DNA of 55,567 bases. Origin: Ancylomarina sp. 16SWW S1-10-2 (GTDB lineage Bacteria; Bacteroidota; Bacteroidia; Bacteroidales; Marinifilaceae). The DNA lies in assembly GCF_009669305.1 (NCBI RefSeq), contig NZ_SADB01000021.1, positions 24,001 through 79,567 of the forward strand. The letters are read 5' to 3'. The notes under the pieces were generated by a model. That model saw nothing but the letters and a program-made list of their open reading frames with translations, was not told where the DNA came from and ran no database searches. This document shows, one piece after another, positions 43,037 through 51,876 of the stretch (within the stretch, counting starts at the first letter, position 1; the number at the start of each line of letters is the position of its first letter). The position numbers and the translations under genes are program-made.

Positions 43037-44134
43037 TTATTTAGACTTAGGAGTTTCTTTTGGTGTTCTTTTTTGCCAAAAGGAGGCTAAAATAGAACCA
43101 GAAATATTCATTATTGGGCCAAATACAGCAGGAGCTAAGCCCATGGTTGCAATTTTACCTAGGGAATTTGCAATACCAGAAGCCAATCCGCCATTTTGCA
43201 TGCCTACTTCAATAGCAATAGTGCGAGCATCTTTTTCATTTAGTCTTAATAAACGGGCATACCAGTATCCTAGTGTGTAACCAGATATGTTATGTATAAA
43301 AACAAGTAGTAATAATAGACCACCAATATTTAAAAGGCTATCTCTACCTTTAGCAGTGATAATAGCTATTATTAGTCCTATTCCTACCATAGAAATAATA
43401 GGCATTATTTTATCGAAAACTTTAGCTTTATTTCCAAGAATTTGGTTAAGAATTAAGCCGGTACCAATTGGAAGAATAATCATTTTAATAATGGTCCACA
43501 TCATACATAACACATCAATTTCAATAAATTCCCCTGCTAATAATTTCATTAGAACTGGAGTCGCGAAAGGGGCAATTAAAGTAGCTATGGATGTAATAGT
43601 TATTGATAATGCTACATTAGCTTTTGCTAAATAGGCGATTACGTTAGATGCAACTCCACTTGGTGATGAGCCAACTAAAATTATACCCGCGGCAATTTCT
43701 GGAGGGAAATCACTGAATTTGGCTAATAAAAAACCGATAATAGGCATAACACCTAATTGGGCAGATACACCCACCAATACGGCTTTGGGAGATTTAAAAA
43801 CAGTTGCGAAATCTTTTAAACTCATAGCTATTCCCATTCCAAACATTATTATTTGAATTAGGGGTACAATAAGATTTGTTAACTCATATCCTTTAATAGT
43901 TATAAAGTAGTTGGGATAATAAAAGGCCAGTACTATTCCTACAAAAAGTAAAGCGGTATACACGTAGCTATTTAGGGCTTTATAGCCTTTAAATCCTAAA
44001 GCAAGAAAACAAAATAAAGCAACTAAGGGTATCCCTGCTTGTTCTATATGTCCTGTACTAATCAAAATGATATTACTAATAAATAAAAGGAATGCTATAC
44101 TCAGGGATATAGAGTATATGTTAATTTTTTTCAT
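43037..44134 (-). CDS. Bile acid:sodium symporter (BASS) family transporter
   Basis: A 365-residue membrane protein with about ten helices. The BASS core is visible as MFGMGIAMSLKDFATVFKSP, GIILVGSSPSGVASNVIAYL, then AKANVALSITITSIATLIAP, and near the end IAIEVGMQNGGLASGIA. These contain the Na+-site segments of the family. In bacteria such proteins import organic anions, for example pantoate or keto acids. Its position between a DUF4861 protein (91 bases upstream) and a sugar isomerase (50 bases downstream) suggests import of a sugar acid, but that is inference. Start at the ATG 44134, followed by a positively charged N-terminus and two extra helices. Confidence 0.88.
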   Translation of the reverse strand: MKKINIYSISLSIAFLLFISNIILISTGHIEQAGIPLVALFCFLALGFKGYKALNSYVYTALLFVGIVLAFYYPNYFITIKGYELTNLIVPLIQIIMFGMGIAMSLKDFATVFKSPKAVLVGVSAQLGVMPIIGFLLAKFSDFPPEIAAGIILVGSSPSGVASNVIAYLAKANVALSITITSIATLIAPFATPVLMKLLAGEFIEIDVLCMMWTIIKMIILPIGTGLILNQILGNKAKVFDKIMPIISMVGIGLIIAIITAKGRDSLLNIGGLLLLLVFIHNISGYTLGYWYARLLRLNEKDARTIAIEVGMQNGGLASGIANSLGKIATMGLAPAVFGPIMNISGSILASFWQKRTPKETPKSK

Positions 44135-44225
44135 GATTCTTTTAATAGGATTAGAATAAACTGATGTTTTTGAAATAGACTAACTTTTAGCCACGCTATT
44201 TATGGAATGTAAGTTTCCATAAGCT

Positions 44226-45395
44226 TTATTGTTGTTTAATAGATAGTTTGCACGGATTTTTAATAAGCGTAGCTCTATTTTCAACAAATAAAGTCCATTC
44301 TTTTTTAGAATTTACAGATCCAAATTCATCCCAAGATGCGCCTACGTAATAGGAAATTCCAATCTCTGGTTTTGGATTCATTAAACTAATTATATGATTG
44401 TTGAAATTTTTAATTTCAATAATATCTTTTGCTGAGGCTATAAAGCCAGTACCCAAATTTCCGTTAGCTTTACCCAATGATTCCCAGCTCGTTATCCATC
44501 CTGAATTTTGGGCAATCTTAGTGTCTGAATCATCTCTTTGAACAAAGCCTACGGCATGCTCATAACCTAAAGAAGCAATATCCGAGTTATAGCGACTTTC
44601 AATTTTATTAAAATAATGACCAGCATCTAGTGTTATTCGTTTGGTTTCAATAATATCATTATTTAAAGTCCATCCAGTAAATTTTAATTCAAACACCACA
44701 CGAATTGGGCCTTTTGCAATAATTTTCCAGTCTGAAAAAGGTTTTGAAAAATAGATGGAATCGTTTTTAAAAATACCAGAACCACCACATCCCTGATTTT
44801 TACCAGAACTATAATGATCCGCACCATAACCTTTGTCAATATGATAACTTTGTGATGGTGCATACCACTTGTTGGTAAGAAAGTCAGGGACACGTTTACA
44901 CCAAATATCCATAGCGATTCCTGTGCCTTGTTTTTGAGCTCTTTCTTGTCCGTAAAAGCGATAGCCTATAAAATCATTCTCCCAAGTAAAATCTTCCATT
45001 CCTTCTTCTGAAGGCATGTAAGAAACATAAACTTTTGATGAGCTTAAGTGTTCCTTTTTTAGCTTACTAAGTTCAAATTCCTTCTTTTCATTTGGATCAA
45101 AATCAGTCTGAAACAAAAAAATATCTGGAATTCCGTCTTCATTATAATCTATAGGTTGAGTTGTAAGTAAGGTGTTGCTTTTTAAATCTCTTACCTGAAT
45201 GAAATTCACCTTTTCGTGAGGAAGTGCTTTTTTAATAAATGCTGCAGAAAGTGTTATTGTTTCACTTTTTCGGATTAATGAAATAGGATTCTCTACTTCA
45301 ATAACAACAGAGGATTGTCCTTTATTTGGTTGGTGTTGGTAGCTTTTCTCTTGTGTCGAAACGAAAAGTAAGAGAAATAATAAGATTGATTTCAT
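44226..45395 (-). CDS. Exported DUF4861-family protein
   Basis: A 389-residue protein with an N-terminal signal-like hydrophobic stretch (MKSILLFLLLFVSTQ). The first third is an all-beta region (about 28-120; VVIEVENPISLIRKSETITL). The core carries the DUF4861 marks QGTGIAMDIWCKRVPDFLTN, then YGADHYSSGKNQGCGGSGIF. DUF4861 proteins are frequent in polysaccharide utilisation loci for uronate-rich glycans; some family members are suspected enzymes, but I cannot name a reaction. It heads a trio with the BASS transporter and the isomerase, and lies 440 bases after the PL7 alginate lyase gene. Confidence 0.8.
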   Translation of the reverse strand: MKSILLFLLLFVSTQEKSYQHQPNKGQSSVVIEVENPISLIRKSETITLSAAFIKKALPHEKVNFIQVRDLKSNTLLTTQPIDYNEDGIPDIFLFQTDFDPNEKKEFELSKLKKEHLSSSKVYVSYMPSEEGMEDFTWENDFIGYRFYGQERAQKQGTGIAMDIWCKRVPDFLTNKWYAPSQSYHIDKGYGADHYSSGKNQGCGGSGIFKNDSIYFSKPFSDWKIIAKGPIRVVFELKFTGWTLNNDIIETKRITLDAGHYFNKIESRYNSDIASLGYEHAVGFVQRDDSDTKIAQNSGWITSWESLGKANGNLGTGFIASAKDIIEIKNFNNHIISLMNPKPEIGISYYVGASWDEFGSVNSKKEWTLFVENRATLIKNPCKLSIKQQ

Positions 45396-45837
45396 AAAAT
45401 AGTTATGTTTTAAGCTAAAATTAATTTGTAAATTCTAGCTGATGTCACATCATTTTTATTAATGAAAGCTAATGGTTTTGAAAAAAATTGTGGATGATTA
45501 AAAGTAATTTCCTTATTAATGCGTCGATTAAGTAAGTCGATTAAATTTACTTTTTTATATTTTGAGCAAGTCTCATTTTTAAATTTCGAACTCTTCTGAA
45601 AATAAAGTAGGTGAGTTATTGAATTGGTTTACTGGTTCCTACTCGCTGAGATTATTTCAGCTACACTTTCAAAGGGTAGGGGGAAAGTTCTTATCAGTAC
45701 TTTGGCTAAAAATTATTTAATGGATACACCCGTTCGATCTGTTCTGAATCCATCTCAAAACCTATTAGTGAGAGAGACACAGTAACGGTCAATCGACCGT
45801 TACCTATCTACTTAGTTCATTTGCAGTATTCATGCAG
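45396..45837. other. Intergenic region between PL7 and DUF4861 genes
   Basis: About 440 bases. It contains a perfect hairpin at 45782-45803 just after the PL7 gene, and presumably the promoter of the DUF4861 trio. I saw no gene remnant and no TGGTnnACCA operator. Confidence 0.55.
45782..45803. repeat. Perfect hairpin after the alginate lyase gene
   Basis: GTAACGGTC and GACCGTTAC form a 9-base stem with the loop AATC, 35 bases after the PL7 stop. There is no T run on either side, so it may be a rho-dependent or processing stem, or a protein-binding palindrome for the DUF4861 promoter. Confidence 0.55.
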
Positions 45838-46950
45838 TTATTTGGTAGCAGGACTATGCCAATCATCATTTTCAGTGAAATAGCCTTGGTTGGATACGGC
45901 ATTATTACTTACAGTTATATTTCCTGTTTTAAACCAGACTTCAGCGTAGTTTCCGTCTTGATATTGTTTTTGAATGTCTCCGCCATGAATTTCAGCACCA
46001 GAACACCAGTTCTTATTTACTTCAGGAGATTTTCCATTCGTTTGATTGTAACAACCAAGCTTAAAAAAACATCCCTCACCAGTATACGCATTTTCACGTT
46101 CTACGCCATCTTGACCAATAGGTACAAATAATTTTTGTGTTTGTTCAGGAATAGCAGCAGTTGTTGTATAATCCGATTTGATTATGTTTTTTGTAAATGA
46201 CTTGGTTTCATGCCCTTCACAAGTAAATTTTAAACGCATTATACCATCCTTAACCACTATTTCATAACTAAATTCTTCACCCAATGCAATACCATCCTTT
46301 GGTTCTTCTGGATAGGTGTTTTCACCAGTTCCTACAACCGATAAGTCATAACCCCAAACGGCAGATGAATAATCCCATCTTCCAGAATTGTCATCGCCTG
46401 CAGTATTGATTTCATAATCCCAAAAAATTGAACCTTTAGTATGACCTGGAAATTTTTTGTAAAATATTTTAAGAGGTTCGTTCTCAAAACCATCAGCACT
46501 ATGAATTTGACCAATAACCACAGCGTATGAAGCTGCTACTCGAGCATCGCCAGTAGCGGATACATTCATTACTTTGACCGTAGCTGTCAATTTATCATTA
46601 GCCGTTTCAGGATACCACTTTTTCAATTGAGCCAATTCGGTTCTGGTATTGTTCGAAGATCCATGAGTATTTCCTGAGTTAGGAGTTTTAAAAACAACCC
46701 AATTGCTTTTGCCATCGTTTGCAGTATAAAAGAAATCTTTTTGCTCGTAATTAATTGCTTTACCAGCATTTGATCCATCACCTAAAATTAAATTCCAATA
46801 ATTGAAAAATGGAATAACCTCACTTGCATAAACGCTTTTTTGAGCATCTTTTGTATCGGCTTTTTTAGGTGTATTAGAACAGCTACTTACTATTAGAAAA
46901 ACACTAAGAAGTAAGACCATTGATAAGGATGTGATAATTAGTTTTTTCAT
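45838..46950 (-). CDS. Alginate lyase, polysaccharide lyase family 7, lipoprotein
   Basis: A 370-residue secreted lipoprotein. The signal peptide ends in a lipobox with Cys24 (SVFLIVSSC). The single beta-jelly-roll PL7 domain fills about 40-355, with all three family motifs: RTELAQ at 103-108, QIH at 148-150 and FFKLGCYNQ at 295-303, where Tyr301 is the expected catalytic base and His150 and Arg103 line the active site. It cleaves alginate by beta-elimination, giving unsaturated uronate ends. The Ile in QIH is usually linked to preference for guluronate-containing bonds. It is probably anchored to the outer membrane. The gene follows an RbsD/FucU gene by 123 bases on the same strand. No SusC/SusD pair is nearby. 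Confidence 0.93.
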   Translation of the reverse strand: MKKLIITSLSMVLLLSVFLIVSSCSNTPKKADTKDAQKSVYASEVIPFFNYWNLILGDGSNAGKAINYEQKDFFYTANDGKSNWVVFKTPNSGNTHGSSNNTRTELAQLKKWYPETANDKLTATVKVMNVSATGDARVAASYAVVIGQIHSADGFENEPLKIFYKKFPGHTKGSIFWDYEINTAGDDNSGRWDYSSAVWGYDLSVVGTGENTYPEEPKDGIALGEEFSYEIVVKDGIMRLKFTCEGHETKSFTKNIIKSDYTTTAAIPEQTQKLFVPIGQDGVERENAYTGEGCFFKLGCYNQTNGKSPEVNKNWCSGAEIHGGDIQKQYQDGNYAEVWFKTGNITVSNNAVSNQGYFTENDDWHSPATK

Positions 46951-47073
46951 TTTTTTTAGTTTTAAAATTTTTTTTTGAATTTACAATTCAACATAACATT
47001 GTGAATAGGTTTGATTTTATCTTTTCTGGTTCAAAAATTAGATTCTCACTTTTCAGAAAAAATTTCAAGTTTA

Positions 47074-47508
47074 CTAGAAGTCATTCTCTTCTGCCATTTT
47101 TACTACACCGACAGTCAGTATCAAATTTGCAAATCGACGTTGCTCTCCTGTTTGAATGAGTAAAGTCGTAGCAGGTTCTCTTATTTTGTCGTAAAAAGTC
47201 CAGCGTTCCATCTCGTCCCAAGTTACATCTCCAAGTAATTTTTTATAAGCATCGTGTATTTCTGCATTTGCTTCTGCAGGCTTTTCCATGACAATTGCAC
47301 CTTGAACAGGGCAGACTTCGAGTATGCCTTCAAGCACAGTTATAGCATCTAGTAATCCTGGACGAAAATTGAGGTGTACGGTGGTAGAGTTAGGACCTGT
47401 CATGGCGCCGACTGGCAAATTGCCGTCTGCAATCACAACTTGTGCAAAATGACCTGAACGCGCAAGCGCTTCCATAATTGTTGGGTGTATTACTGGAGTC
47501 TTAAGCAT
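47074..47508 (-). CDS. RbsD/FucU-family sugar mutarotase-like protein
   Basis: A 144-residue cytoplasmic protein of the RbsD/FucU family. Conserved parts are IMEALARSGHFAQVVIADGN with His18-type catalytic residues near 19, PVQGAIVMEKP near 68, and the C-terminal RRFANLILTVGVV. These proteins convert sugar anomers (pyranose/furanose or alpha/beta). The Tyr and His pattern is closer to FucU. In this context it may act on a sugar acid or its lactone form. It lies 79 bases after the SDR gene and is part of the FCD-regulated run. Confidence 0.88.
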   Translation of the reverse strand: MLKTPVIHPTIMEALARSGHFAQVVIADGNLPVGAMTGPNSTTVHLNFRPGLLDAITVLEGILEVCPVQGAIVMEKPAEANAEIHDAYKKLLGDVTWDEMERWTFYDKIREPATTLLIQTGEQRRFANLILTVGVVKMAEENDF

Positions 47509-47587
47509 AAATTTATTTTTGAAAATTAGAATGACATAAAATACCAGGCGTTAAATAGAGCCTCGTATTTTATTCATTTTTTAACGA

Positions 47588-48352
47588 TTACATATTATAG
47601 ACACCGCCATTAATGTCGAGAGTAGCACCGGTGATAAAGCCGTCGTATTCGGATGCTAGATATAAAACTGCTCTGGCTACGTCATCTGCGTTACCTGCTC
47701 GTTGTATTGGAATACTTGCAGTTGTTGCATCCGCTGATTCTTTTGTAGTATGGGTGTTGTGAAATGAAGTACCAAGGATAAGACCCGGAGCAACGGCGTT
47801 GACTCGAGTTCCTTGAGGTCCCAATTCTGCAGAGAGTGCTCGTGTTAGTGTTAGGATAGCACCTTTGCTGGTAGAGTAGGCTAGAGATCCTGGATGTCCG
47901 CCTTTACGACCTGCTAGTGAAGCTAAATTAACAATACTGCTGTTGCTGTTTTTTGCTAGATATGGAGATGCAGCTCGCGTCACAAACATCATAGATGTGA
48001 GGTTGATGTCCATTACTTTTTGCCAAAACTTAGCTTCCATTTCGTTCAGCATTTTACGTGCAACAAGTGAACCTGCGTTGTTGATTAGAATGTCTATACC
48101 ACCAAATGCTTCTACTGTTTTTTCGACCATTGCATTGGCATCGTCTTCCTTTGTTAAATCGCCACTTATAGTAATTGCTTTTTGTCCTTTGCTGTTTGCG
48201 TATTCCTTTAATTGGTTTGCTGTATCAGCACTGGAAAAATAATGTATGGCAACGTTGGCTCCACTATCAATAAAATGTTTGGTGATTGATTCGCCAATAC
48301 CTTGAGCACCAGCGGTTATTAGGACGTTTTTCCCTGTTAATTTATTATTCAT
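47588..48352 (-). CDS. Short-chain dehydrogenase/reductase, likely sugar-acid oxidoreductase
   Basis: A 254-residue classical SDR. The dinucleotide motif TAGAQGIG is at residues 13-20 and NNAGS near 91. The catalytic tetrad is Asn near 115, Ser near 144, then YSTSK with Tyr and Lys near 158-162. The C-terminus ends in GATLDINGGVYNM, standard for the family. In alginate loci an SDR reduces the unsaturated-uronate product DEH to KDG. In gluconate loci a related SDR is gluconate 5-dehydrogenase. The next-door gluconokinase fusion slightly favours an aldonate substrate, and the PL7 gene favours DEH. Sequence alone does not decide. Confidence 0.88.
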   Translation of the reverse strand: MNNKLTGKNVLITAGAQGIGESITKHFIDSGANVAIHYFSSADTANQLKEYANSKGQKAITISGDLTKEDDANAMVEKTVEAFGGIDILINNAGSLVARKMLNEMEAKFWQKVMDINLTSMMFVTRAASPYLAKNSNSSIVNLASLAGRKGGHPGSLAYSTSKGAILTLTRALSAELGPQGTRVNAVAPGLILGTSFHNTHTTKESADATTASIPIQRAGNADDVARAVLYLASEYDGFITGATLDINGGVYNM

Positions 48353-48551
48353 GATATTAATGTATTAATTGAGTTGTTAATCGTAGTAAAATAATACTTG
48401 TTACTACAGATGATTTACATATTTCGTAATGTTTTGTGCTATAGTAGTTAACTGAATAAATGTTTTTTTAGATTGCTAGAGAGCAAGTTTAATATTTTGC
48501 ACTTGCTAAGTAAAAACTAATGGAGCGGTGCAACTTCAAATACTGTTATGA

Positions 48552-49826
48552 TTAGACTGTTTCTAATATTGCAAGAACACCCGTATATGAAATTACACAT
48601 GAAAAGAATAATGCTGAAAATAGGCCAATGTTTACTCCAAGACTTGTTTTGTAGTTTTTCATTACCTTCTTATTATTGATCATTAAAATGATTCCCAAAA
48701 CAACAATTGGCAATACGAATACATTAAAAACCTGAGATAGAATCTGCATTTCTATTGGGTTTGCTCCAAAAATTGGAACTATTAATGCCACTAAACAAGC
48801 TATAAAAGTTATAATCTTAAATTGTCGAGAACTTGTATCTAACTCGCCAGATTGATAATCGGCAATTAGTAAAGGAGCTATTAGCAAACAAGGAAAAATA
48901 GAGGAGAGACCAGCACTTAAAGTTCCAAAAAAGAAAATAGTTACTGCTAAATTTCCAGCAATTGGTTCTAAAGTGTTTGCCATATCTAATACTTGAGTTA
49001 CTGGTTTCCCTTGATAAAATAGCGCACCACAGGCAACAGCCATAACCGAAGCACTAATTACAAATACTAAAATAGCCGCTACAATAGAATCATTTTTTTG
49101 ATCTTTTAAATTGGCAATTGTCCATCCTTTTCCTCTTACAAAAAGAGGTCTTGATAAAAATGTAGCTGCAGCCATAGTGGTTCCAACAAATGCCGCTGTC
49201 ATCATTTTACCACCAGAAACTTCAGGAATAGTTGGAATCAATCCTTTTACAATATCTGCAGGAAGTGGGAAAACAAAAAGAAGAGAGAAAATAAAAGAAA
49301 GTCCCATCAGAGTTACAAAAACGACTAATATTTTCTCAAAGAAAGTATATTTACCAACCATCATTAAGCCATAAAAAATAGCAATTACTAGGATGGCGAT
49401 TATCAGTACCGTTTCATATTTATAAGGAATTAAACCTTCAAAATTCATTGCTAGAATTTCATACAACATATTGGCTGAAATTCCCAATATTCCCATTAAT
49501 GAATTCCATTGGCCAAATGTGATTCCAATAATTATTAAAATCGCTAAAATTCTCCCGCCTTTAATATGTTTTTTAAAACCATATAAAGCAGTTTCACCTG
49601 AAATTAAGGCATAGTTTCCATAGGCAAACATAAGTACTCCAGAAAAAACACAACTTAACAAGAGCACCCATAACAATTGCATGCCGTAAGTACTACCTGC
49701 AACAATCATAGAAGTAACACTTCCTGTTCCAATAGTATATCCAATGGCAAATATTCCGGGTCCAAAACTTAAAACGATTGCAATTATTCTTTTTAATAAC
49801 GATTTCTTCTTTTGTGATTCTGACAT
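48552..49826 (-). CDS. Nramp-like transporter lacking the metal-binding motifs
   Basis: A 424-residue membrane protein with about eleven helices and overall Nramp fold (LSFGPGIFAIGYTIGTGS; YGMQLLWVLLLSCVFSGVL). In metal-transporting Nramp proteins helix 1 carries DPGN and helix 6 carries MPH. Here the corresponding places read YTIGTGSVT (about 30-38) and TTMAAATFLSRP (about 216-227), so the Asp, Asn and Met ligands are gone. The gene lies 43 bases after the gluconokinase/6PGDH fusion and 200 bases before the SDR gene, entirely within carbohydrate genes. It probably carries an organic substrate such as a sugar acid. That is inference. Automated labels as divalent metal transporter would likely be wrong. 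Confidence 0.82.
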   Translation of the reverse strand: MSESQKKKSLLKRIIAIVLSFGPGIFAIGYTIGTGSVTSMIVAGSTYGMQLLWVLLLSCVFSGVLMFAYGNYALISGETALYGFKKHIKGGRILAILIIIGITFGQWNSLMGILGISANMLYEILAMNFEGLIPYKYETVLIIAILVIAIFYGLMMVGKYTFFEKILVVFVTLMGLSFIFSLLFVFPLPADIVKGLIPTIPEVSGGKMMTAAFVGTTMAAATFLSRPLFVRGKGWTIANLKDQKNDSIVAAILVFVISASVMAVACGALFYQGKPVTQVLDMANTLEPIAGNLAVTIFFFGTLSAGLSSIFPCLLIAPLLIADYQSGELDTSSRQFKIITFIACLVALIVPIFGANPIEMQILSQVFNVFVLPIVVLGIILMINNKKVMKNYKTSLGVNIGLFSALFFSCVISYTGVLAILETV

Positions 49827-49869
49827 TATTTAAAGAGTTTGGTAAGGGTTTAATTATCTAGGTTAAGTA

Positions 49870-51756
49870 TTACTTCCAATTGGTGTGGTGAAATTTCTCT
49901 GACGTATCATCGGTTCGTTGATAGGTATGTGCTCCAAAATAATCGCGTTGTGCTTGTATTATATTTGCTGATGAATTTGCAGTTGTATACCCATTAAAAA
50001 AGCTAACAGATTCACTTAAACAAGGAATTGCTAGCTCATTTAAAATACATTCTGAAACCACTTTGTTTATTGATGGTTTTAATGATTTGACTTGATTTAT
50101 AATTGTTTTATGTGTTAAAATATTATCATCTTCTTTTAAAACGGGTATTAATTCCATTATTAAATCAGATTTAATGATGCAACCATTCGTCCATATTCGA
50201 GCTATTTCGCTCAAGTTTAACTTCCATTTATAAGCTTTTCCTGCTTCAGAAATTAGTTTAAGTCCTTGATAATGATTTATAATTCTAGCAAACTGATAGG
50301 CTTTTAAGATTTCTTCAGTATCTAGATTTATTGCCGATGGATTAATCGTAAAGTTTTTGTTTGCTTGAAGTCTTTCTTCTTTATAATAAGAGGTATATCG
50401 TGCAAATAATGCCGAAGGAATGAGCGTGCTTGGTACGCCTAATTGAGCCGTAGCTATGGCAGCCCAATTGCCAGTTCCTTTATTTCCTGCTTTATCAACT
50501 ATTTTGTTAACCAACCAATCGTTGCCGTCTTTTTTTCGAAGTACTTTTGCAGTAATGTCTAATAGGTAGCTATCCGCCTTCGATTTCCACGATTCTAAAA
50601 TATCAGCAATTTCATCTGGGTTATGTCCCATTGTTTTCAGAATAGTGTAAACTTCAGCCAACAATTGCATCTCTACATATTCAATACCATTATGAACCAT
50701 TTTTACAAAATGGCCGCTACCTTCTTCACCAATATAAGTACAGCATGGCAAATTATTAATGTCCTTAGCTGCAATACTATTCAGGTATGGTTTTACCAGG
50801 TTATACGTTTCTTTATTGCCTCCTGGCATAATTGAAGGTCCTTTAAGCGCTCCTTCTTCTCCTCCTGAAACACCAACACCTATAAAATGGATGTTCTTAG
50901 ATTTTAAATAATCGTAGCGTTCTTTTGTTTCTAAATAATTTGAATTACCACCATCAATCAAGATATCTCCATCTGTTAAAAAGGGTATCAAATCCTCTAT
51001 AACCATATCTGTAATTTTACCGGCATTAACCATCAACATAATTCTCCGTGGAGTCTGTAATGAATTAACAAATGCTTCTATTTCTGAAAATGCTTGTGCT
51101 TTCTCAAGCTCTTTATGAGCATTTTTAAAGTTTATTGCAACATCTTCTTCTGTACCTTTGGCTTCACGATTAAAAATTGAAATTTCAAATCCTTTTTGAG
51201 CTAAGTTTCTACTTAAACTTTTACCCATAACACCTAAGCCAAATAACCCAAATTCTGATTTCATTTTTATTTTTTTTATGATTTCTTCAATGATTTCTTG
51301 TGGTTTTAAACCAATATTTATCTCTATAGCATTTTCTGGTTCCTCTAAAGTATCAAACTGCGATTGCAATAAATCTGAGGACATAAAATGATGTTTTCTA
51401 TTCTTTAGTCGTTCAAAAATTTGATCAAAACTGCCTGATAAATGAATCCATTTAACCTGATTCTGAATATTTCTATTTAAAATATCTCTGTAGCTTTTTT
51501 TTAAAGCTGAGCATACAATTACACAACTGTTTTTTTGTAATTGTTTTTTTGCAAGCTCATTGAGTGTAACTAGCCAATCGTATCTGTCCTCGTCATTTAA
51601 GGGGATACCATTACTCATTTTTTCAATATTCGATTGTGGATGAAAATCGTCACCGTCAAAAAAAGGAACACTAAGTTCTTCAGACAATAATTCACCTATA
51701 GTGCTCTTTCCGCAACCTGATACACCCATTATGAAGATTACATTGTTCAAAATCAT
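49870..51756 (-). CDS. Gluconokinase / 6-phosphogluconate dehydrogenase fusion
   Basis: A 628-residue two-enzyme fusion. Residues 1-164 are a GntK-type gluconokinase: P-loop GVSGCGKST at 11-19, FFDGDDFHPQSNIEKMSNG near 32, PLNDEDRYDWL near 52. From about residue 165 comes a full-length 6PGDH: NADP fold FGLFGLGVMGKSLSRNLAQK, FNREAKG with the Arg for NADP, GVSGGEEGALKGPSIMPGG, GHFVKMVHNGIEY with the catalytic Lys, and the C-terminal FFNGYTTANSSANIIQAQRD. One chain would convert gluconate to 6-phosphogluconate and then to ribulose 5-phosphate, CO2 and NADPH. It is the first gene after the FCD regulator (120 bases). Confidence 0.94.
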   Translation of the reverse strand: MILNNVIFIMGVSGCGKSTIGELLSEELSVPFFDGDDFHPQSNIEKMSNGIPLNDEDRYDWLVTLNELAKKQLQKNSCVIVCSALKKSYRDILNRNIQNQVKWIHLSGSFDQIFERLKNRKHHFMSSDLLQSQFDTLEEPENAIEINIGLKPQEIIEEIIKKIKMKSEFGLFGLGVMGKSLSRNLAQKGFEISIFNREAKGTEEDVAINFKNAHKELEKAQAFSEIEAFVNSLQTPRRIMLMVNAGKITDMVIEDLIPFLTDGDILIDGGNSNYLETKERYDYLKSKNIHFIGVGVSGGEEGALKGPSIMPGGNKETYNLVKPYLNSIAAKDINNLPCCTYIGEEGSGHFVKMVHNGIEYVEMQLLAEVYTILKTMGHNPDEIADILESWKSKADSYLLDITAKVLRKKDGNDWLVNKIVDKAGNKGTGNWAAIATAQLGVPSTLIPSALFARYTSYYKEERLQANKNFTINPSAINLDTEEILKAYQFARIINHYQGLKLISEAGKAYKWKLNLSEIARIWTNGCIIKSDLIMELIPVLKEDDNILTHKTIINQVKSLKPSINKVVSECILNELAIPCLSESVSFFNGYTTANSSANIIQAQRDYFGAHTYQRTDDTSEKFHHTNWK

Positions 51757-51876
51757 ATTATATTTTAAATAAACTGTGTTTTGTTAAAAGAGATTGTTCT
51801 TTATTTGTCAGTGTGTAAGCACTAAGAATTAATACCTCACACTACATTTCTACATAGCATCAATTTGTCTTTTGTT

